A DNA stretch of 64,000 bases, taken from contig JAHBSK010000003.1 in the NCBI GenBank assembly GCA_019639175.1, positions 124,001-188,000 on the forward strand, in the 5' to 3' direction. Under the pieces are notes generated by a model that saw nothing but the letters and a program-made list of their open reading frames with translations, was not told the origin of the DNA and searched no databases. Made by a program: the position numbers and the translations under genes. Shown piece by piece: positions 33,750-42,115 of the stretch (the stretch's first letter is position 1; every line of letters starts with the position of its first letter). This stretch comes from Acidobacteriota bacterium (GTDB taxonomy: Bacteria; Acidobacteriota; Blastocatellia; Pyrinomonadales; Pyrinomonadaceae).

Positions 33750-35060
33750 TTATTCCAGGTCTATTCTTAGCTTTACGACCTCAGGCCGAACGGCTGCAAA
33801 TATGTCGCCTTTGTCATTGATGTCAATGCCGAAAGCCTGATTGGTCTTTATCGTCTTGAGCGGTTTTCCGTCTCCGTTAAAAACGTGAATGGTGCTGACA
33901 TTTGTCAGATAAATGTTGCCCGACGGGTCAATGGCAATATCCTGCGGCGAGCGGACATCGGTCTTGATACGCGTCAGAAATTTGCCCTCTCGCGAAAATT
34001 TCACAAGGTCGCCTTCGGGCCGGACAAAAGCGTAGATATTGCCGTTGCCGTCAACAGCGATCTTTTCAAACCCAAGCCTCGCGCTTGCGTCCTCGGCGGC
34101 CTTGTTGAGGTCTTTCTGTATTTTTAGATCCTTGTCCGTTATCACGATGGAATTTCTGGCGGCGATATAGATGCGTCCGTCCGCGCCGACATGCACTCCG
34201 CGAGGCGTCGAAAGTTTTATCGACCGCAGTTCTTTTCCGGTGTGTCCGTTAAAGCTCCGCACGCCGCGGCCGTCCGCAATATAGACTGTTCCGTCGCGGC
34301 CAGCCGCAAGGTCTGAAATAGACGTCAGTCCGGCGACATTCCATTGGGTCAGAAAATTGCCCTCGGCGTCAAAGACCTGAATGCGTCCACCGGTGTAATC
34401 GGCGCTGTATATCTTTCCGGCGGCATCGACCGCAACGACGCGATTGTCCGTGAATTTTCCGGCACCGGTTCCCTTGCCGCCAAACCTGAGAAGTTCCTCG
34501 ACCGAGCCGTCAGATTCTCTGCCGTCACTGCTAAACCCGACCTTTTCCGTATCCGGACGCGAGCTGATAGTTTCGCCGGCGATAGGAACTATCAAGAAAA
34601 AGAGCATCGGCAAAAAACTGAACGCAATCGGCAAAACAAAGATAACAACAAAGATCACGGCCAATAATGCCTTGACCCTGCGCGGCATTCGGGACTTGCC
34701 GTGGGAACCCAACGCCCGCATGTCCGAGACATTGACGCCGTGGCCGCGTTCCATCGCCTCGACCGCTGCTTTGGCCTGGGCCAGACTCACGCCGAACGTC
34801 TCTCGGAATACTCTGATCGCCTCCAGCTTTTTGCCTTCGGATATCAGCCGCCGGACGTTCTCAACGCCCTGGGCCAGCATTCCTATCGGGCCGACAGGTG
34901 CTGCCTCACGCGGCGGCGGCGACGCTTTAGCTGCTGCGGCGCGGCCAAAAACCTCTGACGGAACAATTACGGAACCGCCACAAAAATCGCACTTCTGGAT
35001 CGTGCCTCCCTGAAACTCAAGCGGGGCCGAACAGGCGGGACATTTGAACATTTCTGGCAT
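33750..35060 (-). CDS. Zinc-ribbon, L7/L12-like, membrane-anchored NHL propeller protein
   Basis: A 436-residue protein of unusual layout. Residues 1-35 are a four-Cys zinc ribbon (CPACSAP, CDFCGGS). Residues 60-100 (LISEGKKLEAIRVFRETFGVSLAQAKAAVEAMERG) match the C-terminal fold of ribosomal protein L7/L12. A basic stretch and one or two membrane helices (about 125-165) follow, then a six-bladed NHL propeller (residues 190-436: GRIQVFDAEGNFLTQW, GTVYIADGRGV, GRIYIAARNSI, GNIYLTNVSTIHVF). This suggests a cytoplasmic sensor head and an extracytoplasmic binding head. Role unknown. Confidence 0.7.
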   Translation of the reverse strand: MPEMFKCPACSAPLEFQGGTIQKCDFCGGSVIVPSEVFGRAAAAKASPPPREAAPVGPIGMLAQGVENVRRLISEGKKLEAIRVFRETFGVSLAQAKAAVEAMERGHGVNVSDMRALGSHGKSRMPRRVKALLAVIFVVIFVLPIAFSFLPMLFFLIVPIAGETISSRPDTEKVGFSSDGRESDGSVEELLRFGGKGTGAGKFTDNRVVAVDAAGKIYSADYTGGRIQVFDAEGNFLTQWNVAGLTSISDLAAGRDGTVYIADGRGVRSFNGHTGKELRSIKLSTPRGVHVGADGRIYIAARNSIVITDKDLKIQKDLNKAAEDASARLGFEKIAVDGNGNIYAFVRPEGDLVKFSREGKFLTRIKTDVRSPQDIAIDPSGNIYLTNVSTIHVFNGDGKPLKTIKTNQAFGIDINDKGDIFAAVRPEVVKLRIDLE

Positions 35061-35215
35061 GATCTTTCAGTTTTATTAAAGGACAAAAGGGAGCGATCTA
35101 TTTTACACCGGCGGACATATTTTTTCCCGGACAGGGCATATCATAAAGCCAAAAATATTGACGTCACACTACGCCGCTTTTGCCGCGTTCAGACCGGTTT
35201 TGCCTTTCGGTGAAC

Positions 35216-35243
35216 AAAAAAGGACGGTCGCCCGTCCTTTTTC
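35216..35243 (-). terminator. Terminator of the GAF-like protein gene
   Basis: AAAAGGACGG (35218-35227) pairs with CCGTCCTTTT (35232-35241), with U-tracts on either strand, 20 nt past the stop codon. Confidence 0.8.
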
Positions 35244-35262
35244 GATCAGATTAGCAGATCTG

Positions 35263-37101
35263 TTAAACCGCGGCTCCCGGATAGCTGGAACCGAGCTTGG
35301 AGCCGTCTCCGTCCGCAAGGCTGTTGACCAGTTCGTAATTGAAATAGTCGAACTTGGACGCAACAAGCGATTCCACACGCTTGTCATACATCTCGCGCGA
35401 GCGGTCTATTGCCTCGCGAAGACGGTCATACAGATCGCCCGCTTCGCGGCCCTCAACGACCTTTTGTTCGTTGTAAAGCTTTATTTCAGAAACAAGCAGG
35501 CGGGCAAACCGACGCGCGTTGTTGTGCTGTTTCCTCTCTTCTTCCGGCACATCGATAGGCAGGTCTATCGAGCGGTCGCTGAAGCGGCTCTTTACCTGAG
35601 TTCCCCCGACAGTTTCGGCCATCGGCTGCGAAACGGTTTCGGCCGCATCGACATGGCCGTTCGTTTGCGGCTGTGTCGTTTCGGCGACAACTGATGCCGG
35701 AACTTCCTCCTCGACCACGACCTCGGCGGCCGTTTCCTCAACGGAAACCGTCTCGGGCGCCGAAAAGGCGTATTCAACCTCAGAAGTTGGGGCCTGCGGC
35801 TCAACATCACCGTAGGACGGGACAGTTTCAAACTCCGCGACCGGAGTTTCAAACGCGGCATCGGCCGGCTGGGCTTCAAAGGCAGGCGTCTCTGCCTGCT
35901 CCTGGGGCGAAGTGTATTCCGGGGTCTGAACCGTCGGTTCGACGTATTCGAACGCCGTCTCGGTTTGCGGTTCGGGCGAAACCTCGGCCGCATACTCCGT
36001 CGGCTCTTCATGCGAAGGAGTTTCTTCGTAAACCGTGGCGGGAACCGTTTCAACCTCCGGGGCCGCAAATTCCGGCTCGGACGCCGTTTCGGCTTCTGCC
36101 GTCGGCTGATATGTTTCCTGTTCACCGTAACTTTCGTACGTTTCGGGCACCGCATCATGCGAAGCGGTGTCAGCAGACAGGTCCTGGGTATCATACGGCG
36201 TCGCGGCACTTTCCTCCGCCGTAGAAAACGCATGATCCTGTTCCGGCACGGCCGTATGATCTGTGTATGTCACGGACGGTGCCGCCGCTGCGGGAGCCTG
36301 GACAACCGGTGCTGCGGCCCTGAGTTCAACGGTCAATCCGGCAACGCGAACAAGCGTTTCAAGAGCTTCCTTGTTGAGCGAGATGCCTTCTATGCCGTAA
36401 TCGGCATAGAGAACCGCAACGCCCCGGCCGCGCGCCGTTAGCGGTATGGCGTACATCCTGTCAGGCCGTCCAAAATCGAGCGGTGTCAAAAAGAGTTCGT
36501 CATCCGCATTGGAGCCGTACGTTCCTTCCGCCGTTTCAAGCGAATGCACCGCCTTGGCAGCAAGCGTATCCGCCGACAGCGGGAACCGTACGGTCTGTGC
36601 CGTGTCGTCGGTCGTGCCGCCCGTTGAACCGAACACCTTCCAGCCCGCGAACTGGTCATTTTTAACGATAAAAAATACACCGCGCGGAGCAAAATCAGAG
36701 GCGTGTTCGACCAGCGATTTCAGGATCGCCGCCTGGGTCATCTGAGAACTTATATCGCTTATCGCATCGCGAAGCAGGTCATATTTTGCAGGAGGTGCGG
36801 TTTCTTGCCTGAGTTTTTCGGCTTCGCCAAAGGCTGTTGCCGTTATCTGGGCACCCTCGTCCCGGGCCAGCCGCAGATGTTCCACGACCGATTCGGCAAA
36901 CCCCTTGTCCATCTGCCGTTCTGACGACATACGGGCGGAAAGGGCCTTCAGTGCTTCATCAAGCTGGGCCTTGTGTTTTGCGAATTCGGCCTCGAATTGG
37001 GCCTGAAACTCAGCGACATCGTCACGGATCGCTTCAATGGTCTTGTTATGGTGATTCTCGAATTCGGTTCTCAGACTTTGTTCGAGTTCTTCGCTTGTCA
37101 C
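35263..37101 (-). CDS. Large acidic protein with coiled coil, GAF-like and conserved C-terminal domains
   Basis: A 612-residue soluble protein. Residues 1-80 are coiled coil (LEQSLRTEFENHHNKTIEAIRDDVAEFQAQFEAEF). Residues about 105-260 look like a GAF domain (KYDLLRDAISDISSQMTQAAILKSLVEHASDFAPRGVFFIVKNDQFAGWKVFG; MYAIPLTARGRGVAVLYADYG). Residues 265-490 are a very acidic, Pro/Thr/Glu-rich disordered linker. Residues about 500-605 form a conserved helical domain (SIDLPIDVP, HNNARRFARLLVSEIKLYNEQKV, MYDKRVESLVASKFDYFNYELVNSLADGD). I know no named family; the ends look like signal-integration or assembly parts. A good promoter precedes it and it is monocistronic. Confidence 0.7.
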   Translation of the reverse strand: MTSEELEQSLRTEFENHHNKTIEAIRDDVAEFQAQFEAEFAKHKAQLDEALKALSARMSSERQMDKGFAESVVEHLRLARDEGAQITATAFGEAEKLRQETAPPAKYDLLRDAISDISSQMTQAAILKSLVEHASDFAPRGVFFIVKNDQFAGWKVFGSTGGTTDDTAQTVRFPLSADTLAAKAVHSLETAEGTYGSNADDELFLTPLDFGRPDRMYAIPLTARGRGVAVLYADYGIEGISLNKEALETLVRVAGLTVELRAAAPVVQAPAAAAPSVTYTDHTAVPEQDHAFSTAEESAATPYDTQDLSADTASHDAVPETYESYGEQETYQPTAEAETASEPEFAAPEVETVPATVYEETPSHEEPTEYAAEVSPEPQTETAFEYVEPTVQTPEYTSPQEQAETPAFEAQPADAAFETPVAEFETVPSYGDVEPQAPTSEVEYAFSAPETVSVEETAAEVVVEEEVPASVVAETTQPQTNGHVDAAETVSQPMAETVGGTQVKSRFSDRSIDLPIDVPEEERKQHNNARRFARLLVSEIKLYNEQKVVEGREAGDLYDRLREAIDRSREMYDKRVESLVASKFDYFNYELVNSLADGDGSKLGSSYPGAAV

Positions 37102-37227
37102 TAGGATTCTTCCTCCAAAATATTGAGAATACTGCGTTTAAGGAAATTGAAACGGCAGGCGAAACTTACACAGTATAGGCAGGTTTACAGGTCTAACGGC
37201 AATTGACGCAGAATCGCCGCCTTTTGG

Positions 37228-37257
37228 ATTATGGCTAATTCGGATGCCTGATGTCAA
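37228..37257 (-). promoter_or_regulatory. Promoter of the GAF-like protein gene
   Basis: On the minus strand TTGACA (37257-37252) and CATAAT (37233-37228) are spaced by 18 bp, leaving a leader of about 120 nt. Confidence 0.55.
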
Positions 37258-37297
37258 GAAATACTTGCACAGGCGGGTGATATTGTGTGGCAGAAGG

Positions 37298-37861
37298 TCA
37301 AACGGCTACGACCTCTATGTCCGGGTCGATCTCTTCTCTTATCATGTTCTCTATCGCCATCAGAGTTCCCGTCAGCGAGCTTGGGCAGCTGCCGCATGCT
37401 CCCTGATAGCGTATCCGCAGGGTCGATCCCGCAAGTTCGATTATTTCCAGCCAGCCGCCGTCACCCGCAAGGTAAGGGCGAATGCGTTCATCAAGCAGTG
37501 CCTCGATCTCTCGCAATGTCGGGTCATCATCGGCTGCCGCAGCTATCGCTCCGCCGACAGAACGTGCGGCCGAAGAACCGTTTCCGGACTTTACAGGCTC
37601 TGCGGCCCTGATCGGCACGGCAAGTTCAGGCAGGATCACGTCCCATTCGACCTCATCGGTCTTTTCAACGGTTATCATCTTGTCCATATAAAATACGGAC
37701 ACGACGTCACCGACATCAAAGATGGAACTTGCAAGCGCGTCAGCATCTGCGGACGCGGCGTTGTCAAACGAATGCGAAGTGCCGTATGACACCGGCTCGC
37801 GTAAAATGAATTTGACTGCGTTCGGGTTTGGGGTTTCCTGTATGTCTGCGATCTTCGGCAT
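37298..37861 (-). CDS. nfuA: Nfu/NifU-type iron-sulfur carrier
   Basis: A 187-residue protein. The N-terminal 90 residues are the Nfu N-terminal domain ([43 protein letters not shown]). The C-terminal domain carries the CxxC that holds a 4Fe-4S cluster: [26 protein letters not shown]. It passes clusters to client proteins. It lies 3.5 kb from the SUF locus, on the same strand but separately transcribed. Confidence 0.9.
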   Translation of the reverse strand: MPKIADIQETPNPNAVKFILREPVSYGTSHSFDNAASADADALASSIFDVGDVVSVFYMDKMITVEKTDEVEWDVILPELAVPIRAAEPVKSGNGSSAARSVGGAIAAAADDDPTLREIEALLDERIRPYLAGDGGWLEIIELAGSTLRIRYQGACGSCPSSLTGTLMAIENMIREEIDPDIEVVAV

Positions 37862-38010
37862 TCTTTCCTGCGTTAAATAATCAGCCTCAAATCACTATTT
37901 TCCTTAATCCTTACATTTTTGTCAACATTACAGGCTGCCAGATAGTCCGTGAGGTACGATCCCCCAAACGACAAGAACGAACCTGCCGCGCGGCAAGCCC
38001 GTTCCGATCT

Positions 38011-38053
38011 AAGTTAAAAAGGCCGAAAGCGGTCCGGGAGCATATCCCGGACC
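38011..38053 (-). terminator. Terminator of the small membrane protein gene
   Basis: GGTCCGGGA/TCCCGGACC (38031-38053) is a 9-bp stem; on the minus strand a second GC-rich segment and TTTTT follow. It lies 5 bp past the stop codon. Confidence 0.6.
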
Positions 38054-38057
38054 AAGC

Positions 38058-38246
38058 CTATTCCGTTATATGAATATCTTCGTTCTTATTTACTCGCCCG
38101 GACATAAAAAGCCCACCCAATACGACCGTGGCGACAAGAAATAGAATTGCCACTATGATATACAGGGATTGGGCGCTTTGAACGTAATAATAGAACGAAC
38201 CCGCAGTTATCAAAAGCGACACCAAAGCCAACAAGAGATACAGCAT
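38058..38246 (-). CDS. Small two-helix membrane protein
   Basis: A 62-residue protein with two hydrophobic helices (LYLLLALVSLLITAGSFYYYV and YIIVAILFLVATVVLGGLFM) and an acidic tail. A strong GGAGGTG ribosome site lies 8 nt before the ATG, and a terminator follows, so it is very probably a real gene. No function known. Confidence 0.7.
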   Translation of the reverse strand: MLYLLLALVSLLITAGSFYYYVQSAQSLYIIVAILFLVATVVLGGLFMSGRVNKNEDIHITE

Positions 38247-38440
38247 TTCCTACACCTCCAAACGACAAAATATGGGCTGCCAATCAACGCCGCGACAACG
38301 TCCGCTATTGCCGGTATCCGGATCAAACAGAATCGCTGCCGCACTCACTACCTGCAAAGTGTTCTGAACGCCCTTATATTAACCTCATTTTAAACGGAAA
38401 TGCAAGTAATTTCGTTTGGTTTAAAGCAGCCATAAGCAGA

Positions 38441-39289
38441 TCAGGCGGAACGCATGGCCGTAACGACACGCGGTATTCCCGCCAGGTCGTCATATACATT
38501 CGCCGATTCCCATTCGGCAATATCGAACATTGCTCTCACTTCCGGCTCCTGTCCGTGGCCTATCTCCAGCATCAACGCACCGCCGCGCCGCAGAAATTTA
38601 GGCGAATCCTTGATGATCCGCCTGATGATGCCAAGGCCGTCGCCGTTATCTGAAAGCGCAGGGTGCGGCTCGTGATCGCGGACTTCCGGCTGCAGAGCAT
38701 CCATCGCCGCAGCGGCGATATACGGAGGATTTGAGACGATAAGGTCGAGATCAGCCGCATTAAAGGACGAGAATACATCCGATCTTAAAAATTCCGCCCT
38801 ATTCGCCACGCCATGCCGTTCGGCGTTCTTCCTTGCAACGGCTATGGCTTTATCCGAAACGTCCAGAGCGGCGGCCGTCGCCTCCGGCTCATTTACAAGA
38901 ATGGCAACCGTGACACAGCCCGAACCGACGCCGACCTCACAAAAACGCTTTCCTGTGGAAACCCTCAGAAGATCGAGTCCGCGTTCGACCAGCAGCTCGG
39001 TTTCCGGCCTCGGGATAAGCACATCGGGGTTAACCAGAAACTCAAGGCCGTAAAATTCCTGCTTTCCGACAATGTATTGATACGGCTCTCTGGCGGCGCG
39101 TCTGCCGGTCACGTTCGAAAGATCGGCGGCCTCTTTTTCGCTGAGAACATATTCCGGGTGCGCTATCAGGAACGTCCGGTCGCGGCCGAGAACGTATCCG
39201 AGCAGCGATGACGCCTCGCGCACAGGCTCTGCAACACCGGCTTCGGCCAGTTTTCCGGCGGTTTGTTGAATGGCTTCCTGAATGTTCAT
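38441..39289 (-). CDS. prmC: Release factor glutamine N5-methyltransferase
   Basis: A 282-residue SAM enzyme that methylates the Gln of the GGQ motif in RF1 and RF2. An N-terminal five-helix domain (residues 1-85) carries YQYIVGKQEFYGLEF. The Rossmann domain shows IPRPETELLVERGLDL, FCEVGVGSGCVTVAILVN and the hallmark LIVSNPPYIA. Length and all motifs are normal. No prfA adjoins it here. Confidence 0.94.
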   Translation of the reverse strand: MNIQEAIQQTAGKLAEAGVAEPVREASSLLGYVLGRDRTFLIAHPEYVLSEKEAADLSNVTGRRAAREPYQYIVGKQEFYGLEFLVNPDVLIPRPETELLVERGLDLLRVSTGKRFCEVGVGSGCVTVAILVNEPEATAAALDVSDKAIAVARKNAERHGVANRAEFLRSDVFSSFNAADLDLIVSNPPYIAAAAMDALQPEVRDHEPHPALSDNGDGLGIIRRIIKDSPKFLRRGGALMLEIGHGQEPEVRAMFDIAEWESANVYDDLAGIPRVVTAMRSA

Positions 39290-39394
39290 TTTTTTGTCGC
39301 GGCCTTTTCGGCCTATAGCCCGCTTGCGATAGCCGGGCTTTGCCCTTTTCTCGGAAAACCTACATAATATTGCCTTACGGCGGGTTCGGCAACA

Positions 39395-39922
39395 ATGAAG
39401 ATTTTCTCCAACATCAGGCTTCTGCTTATATCGCTATGGCTCGGCGCCTCCGTGTTCTTTATCGGCGTGGCGCAGACGGCGTTTGCCGTGCTGCCGGAAC
39501 GCGAACTTGCCGGAGCCATTGTCGGGAGAACCCTTGCAATTCTTAATTACAGCGGCCTTGTTATCGCTCTGATACTTCTTGCGATGACCCTCATCGGGCA
39601 AAAGCATGTAAATAAGCTCTGGCTGTGGATTGAAAGATTTGCTTTGGTCATTTTGGCGGCGGCATGTGCGGTCGGGCAATTTGTCATCGCATGGTGGCTC
39701 TTGCTTGTCCGGCAGGAGATGAACAAACCTTTGGAGCAGGTCGCGGCTGACGATCCTTTGCGGATACAGTTCAACGCTCTGCACCAGTATTCTGAATGGG
39801 TACTGCTTTCGGGCATGGTCGCCGCTCTGATCGTCTTTTTTATCATTGCCAACAGACAGCCGGCCGCCGCTAAAAAGGACAACGTCGTGGATTTTGATTT
39901 CCAGGATCAATTCAAAATATAG
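39395..39922 (+). CDS. DUF4149 membrane protein
   Basis: A 175-residue protein with four membrane helices: LLLISLWLGASVFFIGVAQTAF, LNYSGLVIALILLAMTLIG, FALVILAAACAVGQFVIAWWLL and YSEWVLLSGMVAALIVFFIIA. The pattern LWLGASVFFxxxxxxxFxVL is that of DUF4149. A short cytoplasmic tail ends the protein. It is followed 5 bp later by the reductase-like gene, so the two are probably one operon. Function unknown. Confidence 0.75.
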   Translation: MKIFSNIRLLLISLWLGASVFFIGVAQTAFAVLPERELAGAIVGRTLAILNYSGLVIALILLAMTLIGQKHVNKLWLWIERFALVILAAACAVGQFVIAWWLLLVRQEMNKPLEQVAADDPLRIQFNALHQYSEWVLLSGMVAALIVFFIIANRQPAAAKKDNVVDFDFQDQFKI

Positions 39923-39927
39923 GGATT

Positions 39928-40716
39928 ATGGAACTTATTAAAAAAAAGGGTGAATTTTTATCCGATCTGCGCCACTGGAACGGCGAGAATCTTTCCCGCT
40001 ATCCGTGGGTGACTAATGAGCGTACTCCGTTCACACCGGTCCGCCGAGCGCTGCCGATGCTGAACCTTGCCATTATCTCGTCTGCCGGCGCGTATATAAA
40101 CGGTACCGAACCTTTTGACACTTCATCAAAGGACGGCGACCTCGAATTTCGTGAGTTCCCGATAGAATTGGACGCGGCGGACATGAGCTATGCCGCAAAA
40201 GGTTTTGACCCGAAAGCGGTGACAGATGACCGCAATTCTCAGATCCCGATAGACAGGCTTTTGGAATACGAAGCCAATTCCGTTATCGGAAAACTGAACG
40301 ACGTTTGGTGGAGCCTCAGCCCATGGATACCCAACGCCGCACGGGTCGCCGATGAGATGGTTCCCGCGATCGTGGAACGGCTGGAAAGATACAACGTCCA
40401 GGCGGCATTGCTGATACCGGCATCAAAGCTGTGCCATCAGACGCTTGGCGTGCTTGCCCGGGGCATTGAAGAGGCAGGCATTCCGACCATGATGATCTCC
40501 GTTGACAAGGCAGTCTCGGAACAGGTAAAGGCTCCGCGAACTAATTTTTATGATGGCGAATACGGTTCGGTCGCCGGCGAACCGAACTGGCAGCAGTATC
40601 AGCTCCGCATTTTGGATGAGGCGCTCCGCACAATGGAGACCTTTGACCAGCCCGGAATGCGCAAACTTGTGGTCGATCTGGAAACACAGGTCGAAGCCGC
40701 ACGCGGCGAAAGATAG
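39928..40716 (+). CDS. Glycine/betaine/sarcosine/D-proline reductase B-like protein (no selenocysteine)
   Basis: A 262-residue protein related to the B subunits (GrdB/PrdB) of amino-acid reductases: AIISSAGAYINGTEPFD, FREFPIELDAADMSYAAKGFD, AALLIPASKLCHQTLGVLARGIEEAGIPTMMISVDKA. True members are selenoproteins. Here the only Cys is C169 and no in-frame TGA lies inside the gene, so it is a Sec-free short form that may have another activity. It follows the DUF4149 gene by 5 bp. Confidence 0.68.
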   Translation: MELIKKKGEFLSDLRHWNGENLSRYPWVTNERTPFTPVRRALPMLNLAIISSAGAYINGTEPFDTSSKDGDLEFREFPIELDAADMSYAAKGFDPKAVTDDRNSQIPIDRLLEYEANSVIGKLNDVWWSLSPWIPNAARVADEMVPAIVERLERYNVQAALLIPASKLCHQTLGVLARGIEEAGIPTMMISVDKAVSEQVKAPRTNFYDGEYGSVAGEPNWQQYQLRILDEALRTMETFDQPGMRKLVVDLETQVEAARGER

Positions 40717-40725
40717 AGATTTTCT

Positions 40726-41310
40726 CTAGCCGCCCATCTGCCACTGTTTTATCGCTTCGACCGGACAGAGAAGCATGATGACATTCAGGATAAGGCTGTC
40801 GCGAATGGTGAGCGCAAGAATGATCTCGGTAACGATGAACAGCGTCATCGACTTCCAGAAACGCAGCTTGTAGGCGATCCAAAACCCGAGTCCGCAGCAG
40901 AGGATATCCGCGACCGAATTCAATATCGAATCTCCAAAATAATCGAGCGACATCGTGGCTTCGCGGTAGCGTTCGATTATCATGTTAGTGTTCTCGACCA
41001 CTTCCCACGTGCTTTCAAGGCAGATCGCCATCACAAACCGCCACGCAAGCGGAACCTTGTAGAAAATAAGTCCGATCAGCCAGAACTCCGCCACACCGTG
41101 CAGCAGATGCGTGATCGAATAGGGGTCGATGAAATGCTGGGAATTATGCGTGGACCAGATGTCCCACGACCACGGCGAAAGGTCGCCCTCCTTGCACCAC
41201 CATATACGCCCCATAAAAGCGAGAATAACGACCGCAGCCAGGAGCGCCGTTCCGGCCGCCGTCAGCGTGGTTTTGGTAATAAGCGGTTCTGTCGGCAGTT
41301 CCTGGCTCAT
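40726..41310 (-). CDS. DUF2585 (UPF0314) membrane protein
   Basis: A 194-residue membrane protein with five to six helices. The signature WSWDIWSTHNSQHFIDPYSITHLLHG (residues about 47-72), followed by ESTWEVVENTNMIIERYREATMSLDYFGDSILNSVADI, identifies DUF2585. Conserved His and acidic residues on the membrane face suggest an enzyme, but the role is unknown. It is the last minus-strand gene after sufU, 22 bp downstream, and may be on the suf transcript. Confidence 0.82.
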   Translation of the reverse strand: MSQELPTEPLITKTTLTAAGTALLAAVVILAFMGRIWWCKEGDLSPWSWDIWSTHNSQHFIDPYSITHLLHGVAEFWLIGLIFYKVPLAWRFVMAICLESTWEVVENTNMIIERYREATMSLDYFGDSILNSVADILCCGLGFWIAYKLRFWKSMTLFIVTEIILALTIRDSLILNVIMLLCPVEAIKQWQMGG

Positions 41311-41332
41311 CTTCTAAAAGTTATTCGGTAAG

Positions 41333-41782
41333 TTATTCGGTCGAAACCTCTTCTTCGCCGTGGAGAGCAGCGTTCAATGTATGCCAGCTAAGCGATGCGC
41401 ATTTTACGCGGGCGGGAAATTCCAGCACACCGGCGAATATCTTTAATTTGCCAAGATGATTTTCGTCCGTCTCGATATCGAGTTCGCCTGTGACCATCTT
41501 GTGAAACTCATCAAATATCTTTTCCGCTTCTTCCTTCGTTTTCCCACGCACGGCCTGCGTCATCATCGACGCCGACGCCTTTGAAATGGCACAGCCCGAA
41601 CCTTTGAACGCAACATCGCTGACCGTGTCGCCGTCCATCTTCACATAAACCCGCAAAGCGTCACCGCACAACGGATTCCTGCCGTCCGCTTCATTATCCG
41701 CACCCTCGATCTCACGAAAATTTCGCGGATTCTTGTTGTGCTCCAAAATAGTTTCCTGATATAGGTCGTTTAGTTCTGACAT
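41333..41782 (-). CDS. sufU: SufU iron-sulfur/sulfur-relay protein
   Basis: A 149-residue protein. The three zinc/sulfur Cys are present: GRNPLCGDALR, GSGCAISKASASMM and RVKCASLSWHTL, with the SufU-type insert between the second and third. In Firmicutes SufU takes persulfide from SufS; the split locus has sufS 0.9 kb upstream. The start at 41782 gives the standard MSELNDLYQETILEH. The first 35 bp of the gene are repeated at 41860-41894, and a decayed third copy lies at 42390-42419. Confidence 0.93.
   Translation of the reverse strand: MSELNDLYQETILEHNKNPRNFREIEGADNEADGRNPLCGDALRVYVKMDGDTVSDVAFKGSGCAISKASASMMTQAVRGKTKEEAEKIFDEFHKMVTGELDIETDENHLGKLKIFAGVLEFPARVKCASLSWHTLNAALHGEEEVSTE
41748..41782 (-). 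repeat. Direct repeat copy 1: 5' end of sufU
   Basis: The first 35 bp of sufU (MSELNDLYQETI) recur with one difference at 41860-41894, 112 bp away in the same direction. This copy is the functional one, since it continues in frame. Confidence 0.9.
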
Positions 41783-41790
41783 AAAATTTC

Positions 41791-41857
41791 GGGCAGAAAC
41801 GCGAGTGTGAACGAGCGTGCCGCTTTGCACACTCCCTGACGGTCGTGTTTCTGCCTC
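41791..41857. repeat. Palindromic element copy A, between two sufU starts
   Basis: Outer arms GGGCAGAAACGCGA and TCGTGTTTCTGCCT, then inner arms GAGCGTGC and GCACACTC, form a two-step hairpin. The unpaired spacers (GTGTGAAC and CCTGACGG) show it is inverted relative to copies B (52945-53025) and C (53187-53255). It is sandwiched between the two copies of the sufU 5' end. Confidence 0.85.
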
Positions 41858-41859
41858 AG

Positions 41860-41894
41860 ATAGTTTCCTGATATAGATCGTTTAGTTCTGACAT
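41860..41894 (-). repeat. Direct repeat copy 2: duplicated sufU start
   Basis: 34 of 35 bp match the start of sufU (41748-41782). The frame reads MSELNDLYQETI then stops. It directly follows the hicA stop codon (TAG-TAATG). Confidence 0.9.
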
Positions 41895-41896
41895 TA

Positions 41897-42115
41897 CTAT
41901 AGACATTCGATAAACTCCTCTAGCGTCAATCCGGCCTGCCTCAGTATCGACCTGAGCGTTCCTGTTTTAACCGACCTGTGATAAGGAACCGAGGTTCTCA
42001 GTGAGCCTTTTTTCATAATGTAATGGCTGCCAGTTGTATGGTCGATCTCAAATCCTGCTTTCTGGAGTGCTTTGATGACTTTTGTAGGTTTGAGGCTACG
42101 CGGCAATTTGCTCAT
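41897..42115 (-). CDS. hicA: HicA mRNA interferase toxin
   Basis: A 72-residue double-stranded RNA-binding-like toxin: LKPTKVIKALQKAGFEIDHTTGSHYIMKKG with the catalytic His in GSHYIM, then VPYHRSVKTGTLRSILRQAGLTLEEF. It cuts mRNA and tmRNA independently of ribosomes. It overlaps the preceding hicB by 20 bp. Intact, so the toxin may be active. It sits inside the suf locus, 115 bp upstream of sufU. Confidence 0.92.
   Translation of the reverse strand: MSKLPRSLKPTKVIKALQKAGFEIDHTTGSHYIMKKGSLRTSVPYHRSVKTGTLRSILRQAGLTLEEFIECL

Noticed and set aside
33552-33770. A 72-codon plus-strand frame in the gap before the FecR gene
   Set aside because: It overlaps the likely leader and the end of the NHL gene, has no ribosome site and no protein-like pattern.
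35592-36233. A 213-codon Arg/Pro-rich frame within the GAF-like gene
   Set aside because: It is on the same strand in another frame, made by the acidic GAA/GCC-rich linker; composition is an artefact.
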